Positions 11,803 through 26,800 of a stretch of DNA of 64,000 nucleotides are shown here, one piece after another; the first letter of the stretch is position 1; every line of letters starts with the position of its first letter. The notes beneath the pieces were generated by a model, which saw only the letters and a program-made list of their open reading frames with translations, ran no database searches and was not told where the DNA came from. The DNA lies in NCBI GenBank assembly GCA_036023115.1, contig JAYKKT010000064.1, positions 5,240,001-5,304,000 of the forward strand, read 5' to 3'. The stretch comes from Brasenia schreberi (lineage: Eukaryota; Streptophyta; Magnoliopsida; Nymphaeales; Cabombaceae). The translations under genes were made by a program, and so were the position numbers.

Positions 11803-14800
11803 CTATCTGCGACTGCTTGTTCCAGCTCGCGGTTTCCCCTTAACCTCAGATTCCTGCAAATAAACAAAAGGGAAAATGTCAGAAAACACAAATTAATTGG
11901 AAACTATAAGTTAATCTTGCACGTGTGCATAACTTCGCCCCAATAATTTGATCCACCAACCCATTTATGACAGACATTTTCTAAAATAGAGCCCCACACC
12001 TATATTAGGACATGCCGACATTAGCACAGGTATTTCATGTCATACTGACATTTGACACGGCACTTCCCCATGACCGGGTGACACTCACTATTTAAAGTTT
12101 TTTACCAAAAATGTTCAACTTAGAGACAGTCTCATATGGACTTTAGTGCTAATAGTTTTTAAATGGTTTATTTTGACGTTTTGTTCCTTTATCTGATAGA
12201 TATTTATGAAACATTGGATCCCCACATATATCTTGTCTAGTTGCCATATTAACTAGGATGAAATAACTCATTTTATCTATAACTAGACATGGCTGATTCT
12301 GGTTCATTGGGAACCTAGAACCGAAACTGAACCAAAACCAGGCCGGTTTAGGTTCCGCTTTGGAACCGTTGGTTTTGGTTTGAGGTCCAAAACCAAAACG
12401 GAGAAAACAATATAAAAAGTTTTGAAATTTAAGAAATTGGAACCACCGGTTTTGGTTCCATGAAAATGGAACCAAGTGATCCCCAGTTCCAGGCCCAGTT
12501 TCAACAGTTCTGGTTCCAGCCAGTTCCTAGCCTGGTTCAGATATGATTGGAACCATCGAGCCAGTTCAGAATCGGTCATGTCTGTTTATAACCAAATATA
12601 CAACAACAACTAAGCCTTTTCCCATACTAGACGGGAGTCTATAACCAAATATAAATACACAAAAAATGCAACCCACAACCGAAACCGTAGGAGTGCAAAT
12701 ATCAAAAGCATATCTAAGAATTATCGTCGGGTGGAGAATCTCTCTTGTGGCAGGTTATGCAAAAGGCCAGACTGAAACAAAAGATGAAATATTAACATAA
12801 ACACAAATGTAGCGATTGACCTTTCCATGGCTGTTCATAATGTGGTCATCGAATAGCACTCAAACTAGGCAACGCAGAGAGGTGAAGTTGGTTCACTCCA
12901 CCAGGAGAAGTTTGAGAATGACAGCAGTTTTTAAGTACATGAGGAATGGTACCTGTGGCATATGGAGTAGAATGTATGTCTTGGCTGTCGAAGGATTGTA
13001 GTTTTCTGCCCCTTTACTCCAGTCATAGCATACCTATATACAAAATTAAACTAGCCATAAATCTTTACCTTTGAGGGCCAAGATGAAGTCGGAACTTTGA
13101 CAAGTCAAATAATGGTATCAGAAATGGTAATTACGGGCAAGTTTGCCTCACAAAATGATAAATATTGAATGAACGTATTTAAACTCTGTAGGACTCTGTC
13201 GAATTTTCTCATATGCAGCTCGACCATTTACTTAGCCATTTAATTTGATATCGTTTCTTTTCCAGAAACCATCTTTAGATGGAAAGGCTAAAGGAAGAGA
13301 CACATATAACTAATGTGCCGTGCACATGACACCACAACAATCACCAACAGAGACTCGATGACAATTTTAGAGGACGTATCAAGATATTTTGGGTGCTTCT
13401 CTGACTATAATGAAGACCTCCACAATTTTAGAAAAGGTTGCAATAATTTTAACGTAGTTCTTACCAATCATTTTGATAAACATTTATAAATCTGAACTTA
13501 AAAATTAATAATACAAGCTATAAAAACAGTAAAGCACTATGATAACAGGATATTTTGAATCTCATATTATTGAATATCCTGACTTTTCCATAGAAATGGG
13601 CTACCAAAATATTTTCATAGTATCAGGATTACTTAAACTTAAAAAAAAAGATCTCTTTTATATGACACAAGTTAGCTTCAAACTAATTATGCCACATCCA
13701 CATTTAACTCAAAGGACGCTGCTTAGAATTGTATTACCTTTGACCAGAATGATGTTAGTCAATGTTTGACAGTTATAAACAAAAGTTTGTTATACTTATA
13801 CTCTATGTTGTCAATAGTGTGCTATAGCGTTTTAGCGGACCTCAGACCACTATAGCGCGCATTAAATAGCAGGCGGCCTGTTTGGGCATTGTTAGCGTAC
13901 AAATGAGTTTGGATCGGGTTGATCCAGTATCCATTGGATCGACCCGATATAAAACCTAAGACGTCATTGTCTCTCTCCCGCATCGCATATGTTGTCTCTA
14001 TCCCGCCTCTCGCCGCTGCTCTCTCCACCATCAGCCGCACAGACATCTACGACTGCCACCACCACCTCCGCCTCCTGCCATATTAGATCGGTATGTCTTA
14101 ACACAAACAATCTACACTCTTCTTTGCCATTTCCATGTAGGATCTCCTCGAGGGCTCACTCATGCTGCAAGTCCTCGTTCATCCAATCTTTGCATCTGGG
14201 CTGAGGCGTGGAAGTCTCGGCCCTTCAGTTCCTTTTTGTTTTTGAGCTTCTCCCCTCGACTCTCGCCTCCCATCTAGGGAGAACGAAATGGCTTCACAGA
14301 TGCCGCGGGGGGCGCTTACTGTAGCGGGCTGCACGAAATGGCTTCACATGGGACTCTGCAAAATCAGTGGTAGGTAAATGGACTCACTTTCATTAGTTTT
14401 GTTTCTTGTTCTCTCATATCATATGTGTAATGTTTTAGCTTGCTCATTGGACTTTCTTCACAAGTGGTATATTCAAGAGCATTTGTTATTGGGTGATGAA
14501 TTTTGCCAGTTACATATGGATGGCAATTTTTTCCTGAGGAAGCTTGCTATTTTAAAGAATGTGGTTACACCAACTGTGGATGTAAGCACTTCAAACCTTT
14601 TCTTCTTTTCGCTTTGATCTTGTTATACATCATCATCTATGGTCTAACCAATGCACGCTTATATATATGTACATGCACACATACTCATAACATGCTTGGC
14701 TTCTGAGTCACTCTTTGAGTAGCTTTATGCTTTCAAACTGTTCCTCGAAGATTTTATTCCTTGCTATTCCAATATATGATGAAATGTAGAGATGTTTGAC

Positions 14801-17800
14801 ACGTGATTGACATCCTACCATAAGCAGAAGCCAAAGAGACGACAACCACCACCAGCATTTAGTGGAAGGTCTAGCACTCCAGACAAATTTCAACGATCAA
14901 GAAGCGTATCTTTCAGCCCAAAGCGAGTATGTGCGAGAGGGAGATCTCATCAAACATTTGGTGGGTATTATTACACGTTTAGCTATTCAAAAAGGAATTC
15001 ATATCATCAAACATGCAATTTCGAGAACCCTTGAGCACAATGGACAGGTAATGTTCTAAAATGTTCTAAGTATTTTAGTTCCTTTAATAACCTAGGTCTG
15101 TAACCATGTTTTTGGTGTCTTTTCATTTGTGAGTGCTTTGCTCGTCCATTTCTTATCATTGGACTAGCTTGCTGCTAGTGCTCCGTTCCTTCATGAAAGA
15201 AAAATAGGCTTCTTTAGAAGTTAAAAGTAGAATCTGTTTATTTAGTTTGATTCATATTTATGATAGAAGTGGTTGCGTTTCTTGATATTTCTTAGAAATT
15301 AGAGAACCCGTTATATATATAATTTTTTAATCGTAAATAAAAGTGTACCGCTATATCCCAGCTACCGCTATATCAAGGTCGACCGCTAACAACCCGCTAA
15401 CCACTATTGATAACGTAGCTTATACTGCAATATGACAACAAGCATATTGCATATGCAAAACCTCAGGGCAGTTGCAGATGGAAAATAACATGACTCGGGA
15501 TGCAAGGCACACCTACTGGGACAAATACTTACAGCATAAGCAAATATTGAGCCATCATTATTGAAAGTGCTGCAGGGAATAGGCTGATTGCATCTTGCCA
15601 TAGCCTGAACAAGTAAACCTTAGCATTAGATACATTTTGTTCATATGCATGCTTTTACTTGGGATGAAGCTACAACAGGATTTCATGATCCATTTAGTCA
15701 ATAATTTCAAATTCATGATGTTAGATAAAAGGTACCAGTTCCTTGAAAGAACAAGGCAATGGCACAAAATATAATAATGCACTAGCTGGTGCAAGCATTC
15801 CACGAGAAAAGAAGTAAAAAGGGAGACAGTAAAGCTATCAGGAGATGTAAAAATCTTTATATAGAAAACTAGCAAAGATAATTCCGATAGATCTTTAACG
15901 GATTACCGATAAGCAGCTTTATATCAACATCTGCAATTAATCAAAGATCTTGTTCTCTACCATTTATCCAAAACCAGACCATACATTTTGTTCATGGATT
16001 ATTGGTAAATAGTTTTTAGGGAACCTGTGACATTGTGTTAGTGGAGGAGTCTAAGGAAAAAGTTAAAAGAAAATTGGAACTATGGAGAGAAACATTAGAA
16101 AGCAAAGGCCTCCGACTTAGTAGAACAACGACAGAATATATGGAATGTAAGTTTGATCATTTGGTTACTTCAGAGGACATAGAAATTAAAATTGGCACAC
16201 ATTGCATCCCCCAAAAGGAAAGTTTTAAATACCTAGGGTCAATTTTTCAGAATGATGGAAAAATTGATGAAGATGTTACGCATAGAATTAATGATGGTTG
16301 GTTAAAATGGAGAGGAGCATCAGGTATTCTTTGTGATAAGAAGATACCATTAAAGGTAAAAGGTAAATATTATAGAGCAGCAATTAGGCATGCCATGTTT
16401 TATGGTTATGAGTGTTGGGCAATTAATCATCAACATGTACAAAAGATGTCTGTGACAAAAATGAAGATGTTGAAATCGATGAGTGGTCATACAAGAAAAG
16501 ACCGTATACATAATGAGGTTATTAGAAGCAAATTAGGAGTGGCACCAATAGAGGATAAAATGAGACAATATCGTTTAAGATGGTTTGGACATATAGAAAG
16601 AAGATCAAAAGAACCTGTAAGAAGGTATGGGAAACTAAATTTGGAAAGTATTAAAAGAGGTAGAGAACGACCAAAAAAGTGTTGGAAAGAAACAATAAAG
16701 AATGATCTAGCTTATTGTGAGTTAACTGCTAACATGACACACGATAGGGCTATGTGGAAACAAAGAATCCATGTAGCCGACCCCGTCTAGTATGGGAAAA
16801 GGCTTAGTTGTTGTTGTTAGTTTTCAGGGAACCTACTTTACAAGGTAGTGGATCCTCAGACATCCCATAAGAAAAATATAAACCCAAAGTAAACAAATCA
16901 AGAGTAGAAAAGACGGTTACACAAAATGGTGCAATTTACAAAATAAATACCTATTTGTGATCATAAGAAAGCTTCAACTAGTATTTGCTAGATGTTACTC
17001 CTCAAGCAACAAAATCATAAAGGAGAAAATAAACAGCTACAGATGAGAAAGGCCAAGAGCTTTGTGATGATAGATGGTGATCCTGGAAGTGCCTAATGAG
17101 CCATAATTAATTGTAGTTCAACATCTAAAGACACACCATTTTTCCATCATTGTCATGTTGTATAACTAACATGCCACTATTGTTCTCTTAGAAATGGCTA
17201 AGTTCAAATTTGGAGGCATTGACTACACCCAAGAGTTTCATTTTGTTATTATGAAAGACCCATCTTCATCCAATCATCCATTGCACCGATCAAGATACGA
17301 AAGACAAAGTTGTCTATAGTTGATGTTTAATGTTATTTCAACTAGCATTGAGTACTTAGTTGTTTTCATTCCATTTGAATAGAGGAAACCTGAAATCTGT
17401 CATAAATAAATAGGAAGTAGTTAAGAGTATTAAATAATTGCTCAAACTTGGGAGAAATTAAGAATAATGACAATATCTGTGACCATCGTCAACTACAAAA
17501 AAATATTCCAAGGTTTCTAAAAGTTTGTGCAAGTTCCTCCAGAACCTGCACCAATATCTCCAAGAAGCATGTCTCAGGTTTCTCAGTTTTCTATAGAGGT
17601 GTGCCTCAAGCAAAAAAGCATTTTCAGAGCATCATATAATGTCCACAGACTAGCACTCCTTTGTAATATGGATCAATCAAATTCTATGCCTAATCGTGTG
17701 TTTGTAGTGTTTATATTTTAGGTCCTAGGATGTTGTTAATCATGCATGAGGGATTCCAGATTCATGGATATAAAAGTAAAACAATACCCGATGCAGTGCT

Positions 17801-20800
17801 ACAGTGTACAAAGGCAATGTGCTCTGAATACATGTCCCCGTTATATATGCATTATCCTGAACAGGTGTTTGTTGTGATCATCGTATTGTACGTGCACTAA
17901 GTGGAGGTGTGAGAACATCCTTTCAAATGAAGATAATGTAACTAGAAAAGACTTGTTTAAATGGCAGGAAGTGACACAACTTTCAGGCATCCCAATCCAT
18001 TCCCTTCGTAAACTAGATATAATTCTCTCTATGCTTCGATACAGTTACTGGTGGGAAATGAAGAATATTTTCAGAGGGACATCAGCATCAGCAGACATAC
18101 TTGCTACCTAGGCACATACCTTAAGTCTCTGTTTGCTGTCCTTGTCCCAGAAATTGAAAGCACCATCAGACCCAGCAGTAGCAAATGTATGGTGTATCTA
18201 CAGTTTGCGACAATCACGTAAGGAAACAACAACCAAATCTCTAAAAAGAACTGATATTGACAATCACTTACCTATATATGTAGAAAGAATAAGAGGATAG
18301 TATCAGTCACAGACAGAATGATACATACTCATATAATGATAAGAGGAAATTCCATAATCATGTGAAGGGATCAAAGGAAGATTTGAGATACGCTGTTCAC
18401 AGTCTCATACTTCACAAGTGCATCGAAGTATTTTGCATGCATTGGACAAAACCATATGTATAGTACCAGTCTGTGAATATCCCATAAAAGAAAGGGAGAT
18501 AATTAAGGCTTTTAACTGTTTAATCCACTTCTTGCTTTATCTTAGAATTGTACAGACCAATCTAAAATAGACAGAGATCTACACCATCATACCTAAATTA
18601 CCACATCAGGACTGAACTTGAAGGTGCCAATGAACCAAGAACTCTTAACAATATTTCCCCAAAAGATGGTTCCGTAGAAGAAAAAAATCTTTAGTGGCAC
18701 CACAAAGAATAATTATAATGATAACAAATAGAAGCAGAACTCTTTCTTAAGCTATTTTTCTTGAATAGAATGAGATCTTTTTTTCTTTTAAAAGAAAACT
18801 CAACAAGAGTGTCAGTGAACATGTATGTAACAAGCTATGCCTTTTCAGTATAAAAGGCTTGAGCAAAGGCACATCGATGCTTTTAATAAATCTAGTGTAT
18901 CAAAAGCCACAAACTTACAGGATGGAAATTTAAGGAATTCACAGGGTATATTTCACTCCCTTCTCTATGACATTTGAAGGTGAAATTCTTAGACTGCTGT
19001 CCATCATCCAGATGGTGAACACCAACCCTTCCTTCAATTGAACCAACCTATCAAACATTACGACCCATAAAATATTGCATATATGGATGAAATAGAGTTA
19101 GAAAATCAATGCACCAAGCAAAACCACAACAAGGAGCTGTTAATGATGTAAAGCGGATACAGAATACAAACACCCAGAGATCAGAATAAGATTATATTAT
19201 ACTTAAACGAATCCAAAAGAGATCATCCTCAGAGAGAATGTATCCCAAAATAACGCATATACAAAGCGCCAACCTTCTTAAAATGGGGAAGACCAGACAA
19301 CTGGAAGTGTACCGAACCACCTCCAAGCACCTCCCAGAATAATGGAAGCTACCAGAAAGGCAACAACCGTCACATATGTACAATTGCAGGTATGAGGTAC
19401 AATATGGGCATAGAAGGTCGGGTATACATCATTACTTATGGATGTCAACTGGTCATATTTAGTGAAAATTACTAAAAGTGGAAATGACTAAAACTTTCAT
19501 TCTTAGACATAGGGTTCACATCAAAGGTTGAAGAACAAAAATATATCAGGCTCATATCCTGGATCATTCAAATGAACTTGATCAAACCCTTCCTGGACAA
19601 GCAATGTGAAACTTCAATCTTGAACTTGATATCCAAAGGCAAACCTGAAAGATGTGACATTGCATCTTTTTTCTTTCCACATGCCATAAGGCCAAAATTG
19701 GACTTGGATCCAGGTCTACTTTTTCTTATTCATATTCAGCTTGAAGTTAATCCCACTTTGAATCCTATTAGGTGAAATTTTAATGGCATCTTTTCCTCCC
19801 TCCCTCCCTTCCTCCTATCATAAATCAGTAACATGGTAAACTTTCACGCACATCAATCCTTAGTCCCCTATGGATAACTAGAATGAAATCGTTCTAATTA
19901 CTTGAAGGGCCATACGCCGGGCTGGGTGAGCCAAATTAAATAAGTACATATTTATATATATGAGAAAGAAAACCAAAATGGAAATGTTTCCTCGTGAAAA
20001 AGGTAAAGAATGCCAAATATGTTTACGTACTTCATAGATAGTTTCTTATTAAAGTACAGAGTACTAACCTTTAAGATCTCATCAAGTTTAATATCTGTTA
20101 GTACCCGGGAATGGCCATTAGTTTCCCTACAAAGCCACAACATAACCTGCATCTGCAATCCCACTTCATCTTACGTAATATGCAAAATGCTAGAATAATG
20201 TACCATTGTCACACCAATACCAGTATCGGGTAATCCTAGCCGTAGGTGAATATACCAGTACCGGCTAATCCTAGCCATAGGTGAAACATATTTTTAACTT
20301 TACTCAATCATTACCCACTGCCTTATCATCCAGTATTATGTGCTTTATGGTTCCCATCATTAATGGCATTGTTGTTGACAGTGATTAGAGATTTACCCGT
20401 TCACCTTTTTGACATGCCTTAGAATTAAAAACAGTTGTCAATTGGCAATCTATGCTTCATGTGGAAGATTCTGTGGAGTATTTCAAGTTTACATATCTCA
20501 GATAGAGGAAGCAGCAGCATTTGGTTCAACCATTTATTCAAATTAAACAACAAATTGCATCATAAAGAGAAAAACATATAGCTGAAAGACTTACCAGAAA
20601 TCCTTGTTTGTCAGGAAATGCAGCTACGCATCTAGTTTGGTATTTGAGAGGCGATGAGATCCTCTTAAATTCAGTCTACAAAAAATTAAAATTACTTTTT
20701 AGTGGAAAACAAGGAAAAAGCAAAGACCCATACATGAAAATAAGTAAATAACCTCAACATAAATGAATCTAAAACTAATTTTCCACATAAGGGATTCATG

Positions 20801-23800
20801 CAATTAGGAAAGAAAAGTAGAAAACATGAATTATTGAACAAAATCTAAGAGCTGCATTTTCCTCTAAAATAATGGGAAGTGAGAAAAGAAACTTTTGTAT
20901 GTTACAACTACTTATTATAAGCCAATGCAATAAAAGCATGAAGTTTCATTTCAGATATGTCGCAGTGTGTAACAAACTAGTGACCACACCAAAACCCAAA
21001 ACAGTTCAACAAGCAAAATTAACTATGATCAGGAACATGCAAGCAATTTCCAAATAAATATACATTGTGCAAAAAGAAGGCTAAAACTTAATGCATGTCA
21101 TAAATAAAGACGCCATTGAATGAGCAGAAGACAATGTCTACCAAGTTATTCACATGAGATGGTAACGCAAAATGAATTTATAATTTGCAGTTGAAAAAAT
21201 GCAATAATAACAGTAAGTAGCAAAACTGGGGATAACAATGTCTATCAATTTATTTTATAGATTAAATTAATGTTATTTATTAATTACTTATTTTTCTTTC
21301 CGGTAGGAAATTAAAAAAGTTAAATAGGAAAGAAAACCAATTTGATCTAATACATTTGGATAATTTTGATATATTAGGAGAGTGGATTATGGAAGATAAT
21401 GAAGCAAATGCACTCCTAACCGAAGGAGACATTGTATGGATTAATTTGGAAGGAGCGCAACAAGGATGAAGATTTTGATTTTAAAGCAGAAGGTGGTGAG
21501 GATCTTCAGCAAGGAGAAGATAAGATTATTTACTTGATGATCCTTATTACAATGTGTAAATGTATTTTTTTCAATTATGAAAGTTGTATTTTTTCTAAGG
21601 ATGTCATGTACTGCTTCAAAATATGTAATTCCTTTTTCAATTATTGAATGGTGAATGATAAATATGTACTACATTTTTACATTATACAAATTCTTTACAA
21701 TTATCATATGTTTTCTGTTTTTCCTGATTTTTTTGGATTTTTACAATTTTTTAGTATTAGATTACGATATGTATTGTATCGTGGATCAAACCAATACACG
21801 ATACAATATGCACCGAACAACACTGGGATAGATGGTAAGATTTTAGCAGGTACATGATGAAAGCCAGATGGAAGAAAAACAATTGTCTAAAAGAGAATGT
21901 TTTCGATGTATAACTCTTTCCTATTAAGCTCCCAGTTTGTACCATTAATACGTAACTTGATTTACACAAATGAGGATAGCATTTTTAACTAAAAAGAAGA
22001 TTCAATGGCTTAAAATCTTTAAGAAGGTTGGAGGAGAAGGATGGGTACATGTCATAGACAAACATCAAAAAGAACAAAGAGTTCTGAAAATGACAGTATC
22101 CGATTTTCCCCAAACAATAGATCCAAGATACACTAGTAGGAAATGTTTTCATGTCATTATTTTAAATATCTACCAAAAAGGCCTTAACTATCAAGTATCA
22201 GACAATCACCTGCGGATTTTGTAAGTTGAACACAACAAGATTCCGATCTGCAGTGCCAACAACCATTAAAGGATGCCGAACAGTGATAGAATGGCAGCGG
22301 TCTGGAAGCTGCTGAGTATGCACAGGAGTTGGTTGCCTAGTATCCCAATACCTGATCAACAAGCATAGTTATCAAGAATGCAGAAGATGTAGGAACTTGA
22401 AACAAATATATTTCCAAACTTGCAGCAATTAAGGACCAAAACAAAATTGAGAGTAAGCATCCATTTGGTAACATGTTGATTTGTAGCTTAAGTAGAATGG
22501 AGAAGTATTTCAAGCAAAAGGAAAGAAAAGGAAAACACTAATCAAGCCATGACATGAGAAAGAGAGAGAGAGAGAGAGTATGCATGCAACCAAGGAAGAA
22601 CTATCACATCAAACCAGTGTTATCCGTATCGCACCATATCGTACGTATCGTAGTGGGCCACCACGATACGATACGGAGGCCCGTATCGTGAAACCCACAA
22701 TATCGCACCGTATCGTGCGATACGGGCGATACGCCCTGGGACCTTTATAAAGGGTCCCGGGCCGACTGAAACCCGCGATTTTTCGCGGGTTTCCTCTCTC
22801 TTCTTGGGTTCCTCAAGTTCCCTAAGAGCCGATTTTCGTCTCTTTAGTGTTCAAAGCTCCAAAATCGTGCACTACGGTGCCCATGCAAGCCTCCAAACTC
22901 GGATTTTGGTATATTTTTAATGTTTTTTTCATTATTGGGGGATTTACGAAGTGCTTTTATTTTCAGGTTTTTGTTTGAATTAAAGTACTCCATTGAGATG
23001 GAAGGGGTGGTAGAGACTCTCATTCAAAGTCTGATGATCCGGCATGGCAGTGGGGTATAATAGTTGAGGGTTCAAGGTTAAAAATCATATGCTTATTTTG
23101 TGAAAAGGTAGTTAGTGGTAGAATTTCAAGGTTGAAACACCACCTAGCAGGAACCAGAAAAGAAGTTACTCTATGCACAGGCAGAGTTAGAAGTTTGCCA
23201 GAAGGTATTAAATGGCAATGCCTATAGATGATTGAGAACATACAAGAACGGAAACAACAAAAAGATGATTTTCAGATGTATGAAGAAGCTGATGATGCTA
23301 CTGCCACTGGATTTGGATTCACTGATAGTTTGCCTTCGGAATGCTAGAACAGAGATTGGTAGTAGCAGTTCACGAGCACCTACTAGAAGAAAGAGGGTTG
23401 CAACTGAAGACTTTGGAGGTGGCAGAAGAGGAAGTTCAGGAAGGAGTAGAGGAAGAGCTTCTTCTTCTAGCATACATTCGTTCTTTCCTCCTTCCACTAC
23501 ACCTGGTGCTCAAACAGGAATTTGTGCTACTATAGCTTCAGAACAACTGCATGATCAGGCAGACCTTGTAGTGGGAAGATGGTTTTATGATGCATGCATT
23601 CCATTTAATGCAGCAAATAGTTTTCATTTTCAAGCAATGGCAAATGCAATTGCAAACATTGGTCCAGGATATAAGATGCCCTCTTATCAGAAGTTGAGAG
23701 GGAAGATATTAGATCAGACCGTAATTGAAGTGCAACAATACTGTTCGACTTTGAGATAGCCGTGAAAGAAAACAGGATGCACTATTATGGCAGATGGATG

Positions 23801-26800
23801 GACCGATAGGCGAGGAAGGACATTGCTAAACTTTCTTGTATATTGTCCTAAAGGACTCATATTTTTGAGATCTCTAGACATGTCAGAGGAGAGGCACACT
23901 GCACAGATCTTTGATAAGATTATACAGGAAGTTGGGCTACAAAATGTGGTCCAATTGATTACAGATAATGCAACTAACTACAAAGCAGCTGGAAAGGAGT
24001 TAGCTGATATTTATGGGACTTTCTACTGGACACAATGTGCAGCCCATTGTTTAGATCTCATCCTCGAGGACATTGGTGAGATGGATGAAATAAAAGCAGC
24101 AACTGAGTGTTGCCAAGATATTACAAAATTCATTTACAACCATGCATTTGTTTTGTGTATGATGAGGAGATATACAGAAGGTGCAGAGCTTCTTCGCACA
24201 GCTGCAACTCGGTTCGCAACAAACTTCTTATCTGTACAAAGTATTGTTAGACTGAAGCAAGCTTTGAAAAGAATGTTCTCCTCAGATGAGTGGCAACAAT
24301 TTGTAGAGTTACCTCAAAACAGAAGAAATAGAAAGTTGAATGAGATTGCAGAAACAGTTTTTAGAAGTTCATTTTGGAATGCATGTGTCAGATTATTGAA
24401 AATTACTTGTCCATTAGTGAAAGTTTTGAGATTGGCTGATAGCGAGGAGAAACCATCTATGGGCTACCTTTATGAAGCCATAGACAGAGCAAAAGAAGCC
24501 ATCAGAAATAATTTTAATGGAAAAAAGAGAGATTATGTGCCCATGTGGAAAATAATTGATAGTAGATGGAAAAAACAATTGCATCAGCCTATTCATGCAG
24601 CAACATATTATCTAAACCCATCATTCAAGTACTCAGGAACCTTTAAAAGGGACGGTGAGGTTAATCGAGGAATCATTGATTGTATCGACAGATTAGTCCC
24701 TGATGAGAGCATAGCAGATGCGATACATCGAGAGATGGAGATATATGATAATGCTCTTCACTTGATGGGTTTGCCTGTTGCAATTCGCAACCGCTCTACG
24801 ATGTGTCCAGGTACATTGTTTATTTTCATATTTAAGTTGCATCTTATATTACTGTGGATTATTATGTCTCTAATGTTTGTATTTTTTGTACAGATGTTTG
24901 GTGGAACAGGTTTGGAAGTGATTGTCCAAACCTTAGAGATTTTGCAGTCAGAGTCTTAAGCCAAACCTGTAGTGCAACAGGTTATGAAAGAAATTGGAGT
25001 GTTTTTGAACACATCCATACAAAAAAGTGCAATAGGTTGGAACACAAAAGGCTTAATGATTTGGTTTATATTCGTTGTAACATGCGCCTTCGTGAAAGGT
25101 AATGTTGTATTACTTTCAAATTTTCAATTCAATATTATTTAACTTCAGTTTTCAATTGTTAATATTACTTACTAATTGTTTATCTTTGTTTGTGTCGTAG
25201 GCAATTAAAAAAAGTAAATAGAGAAGAAATTCAGTTTGATCCAATAAGTTTGGATAATTTTGATATATTAGAAGATTGGGATATGGAAGACACTGAAGAA
25301 AATGCCCTCCTAACAGAAGAAGACGTTGCCTGGATTAATTTGGAAGGAGCGCAACAACATTATGGAGATGAAGAATTTGATTTTGAAGAAGAAGGTGTGG
25401 GCGTGGTTGATGATGAGGAGGAGGATCTGCAACAAGGAGAAGATGAAGATTATTTAGTTGATGATCCTGATTACAATTTGTAAAATTTTACATTATATGT
25501 AACTGTAGTGTACTGTAAAGTGGTAAACTATGTCTGTTTTATTTTTTGGATTCAAAATATGTAAATTTGGATGCAATTGTTCAATGTTGAATGCTCAATC
25601 TGTACTAAACTTACATTATATGAATTTAAAGCAATTATCAGATTTTTCTTGATTTTTTCCTGATTTTTTTTTAATTTTTTTACTAATTTTTATTGATTTT
25701 TAATTAATTTTTACATTATTTTAATATTAAAGTACGATACGATACGATATGATACGCCCGTATCGTGGAGACCAACGATACACGATACGATACGCATCAG
25801 ACAACACTGCATCAAACAACTCGTCAGCAAAGCTTTTAAGTCAACCATTGGTGCTTGTACACGATCAAGAAATGCATATTTACATTCACAATCAAGTACT
25901 CATTATTAAACATAGGAAATGCAATCAATGCAACCTATCCATCAACACGGAACATAGGAAAGCTAAACACAGCAAAACTTCAAACCCATGAGAGAAGGAG
26001 CTGAACAAGGTTTACATGTTCTGTGACCCTAGTTCATTTCAATTATGCCAAAAATAATGATATTTGCATTCAGAACTCAAATATCAGATCTAAGTTCCAA
26101 GATTTCCATAGATGTGTTCCGAAAAAATGTCAACCTAATTGCCCTTCCACAGAACTGAACAGTTGACATTGTTGTATCTTTTCTCTTTTTTGGTTACAAC
26201 AGAGAGGCCAAAACCATGTATGCATGCCCTAGGGATCGAAGTCAAGACCTGCATCTTGTGAGTCAAATTTTCTGCTAGAAGTCAAATAAGCTCTTAAATA
26301 TATAAAGGTTGATAAATCTGGAGGACCAAACAATATTCCTATAGAAGTATGAAAAATCCTAGGAGATGGGCTCACATAGCTCAAAAGATTATTTAATGAA
26401 ATATGGAGAACCCAAAAGATGCTCAAGGAATGGAGAGCGGATACACTTATACTCATATATAAGAACAATGAGATATTTAGAATTGTTTGAATTATCGAGG
26501 TATCAAGTTAATGAGCTATATTATGAAATTATAGAAAAGAATTATCGAGCGTAGGTTAAGACAAGTATCAAGTACAACGGAGAACCAATTCGGATTCATG
26601 CCTGGCATATCTACTATTGAAGTGATTTACCTATTCAGACATCTTATGAAATATTTTAGAGCAAAAAAGAAAAACTTTCACATTATATTTATTGATCTAG
26701 AAAAAGTTTACGATAGGGTGTTGAGATGTTCTTTGGAGAACCTTAGAAAAGAGACATGTATGATGGTGCAAAAACTTGTGCTAGGACTCATGAAGGAATG

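Noticed and set aside
16035..16790. A 251-aa frame as a host gene
   Set aside because: Its sequence is the post-RT region of an RTE LINE, with the family 3' end and target duplications.
21432..21857. Short frames in RAE1 intron 5 as genes
   Set aside because: They lie in the hAT 3' relic and its AT-rich tail.
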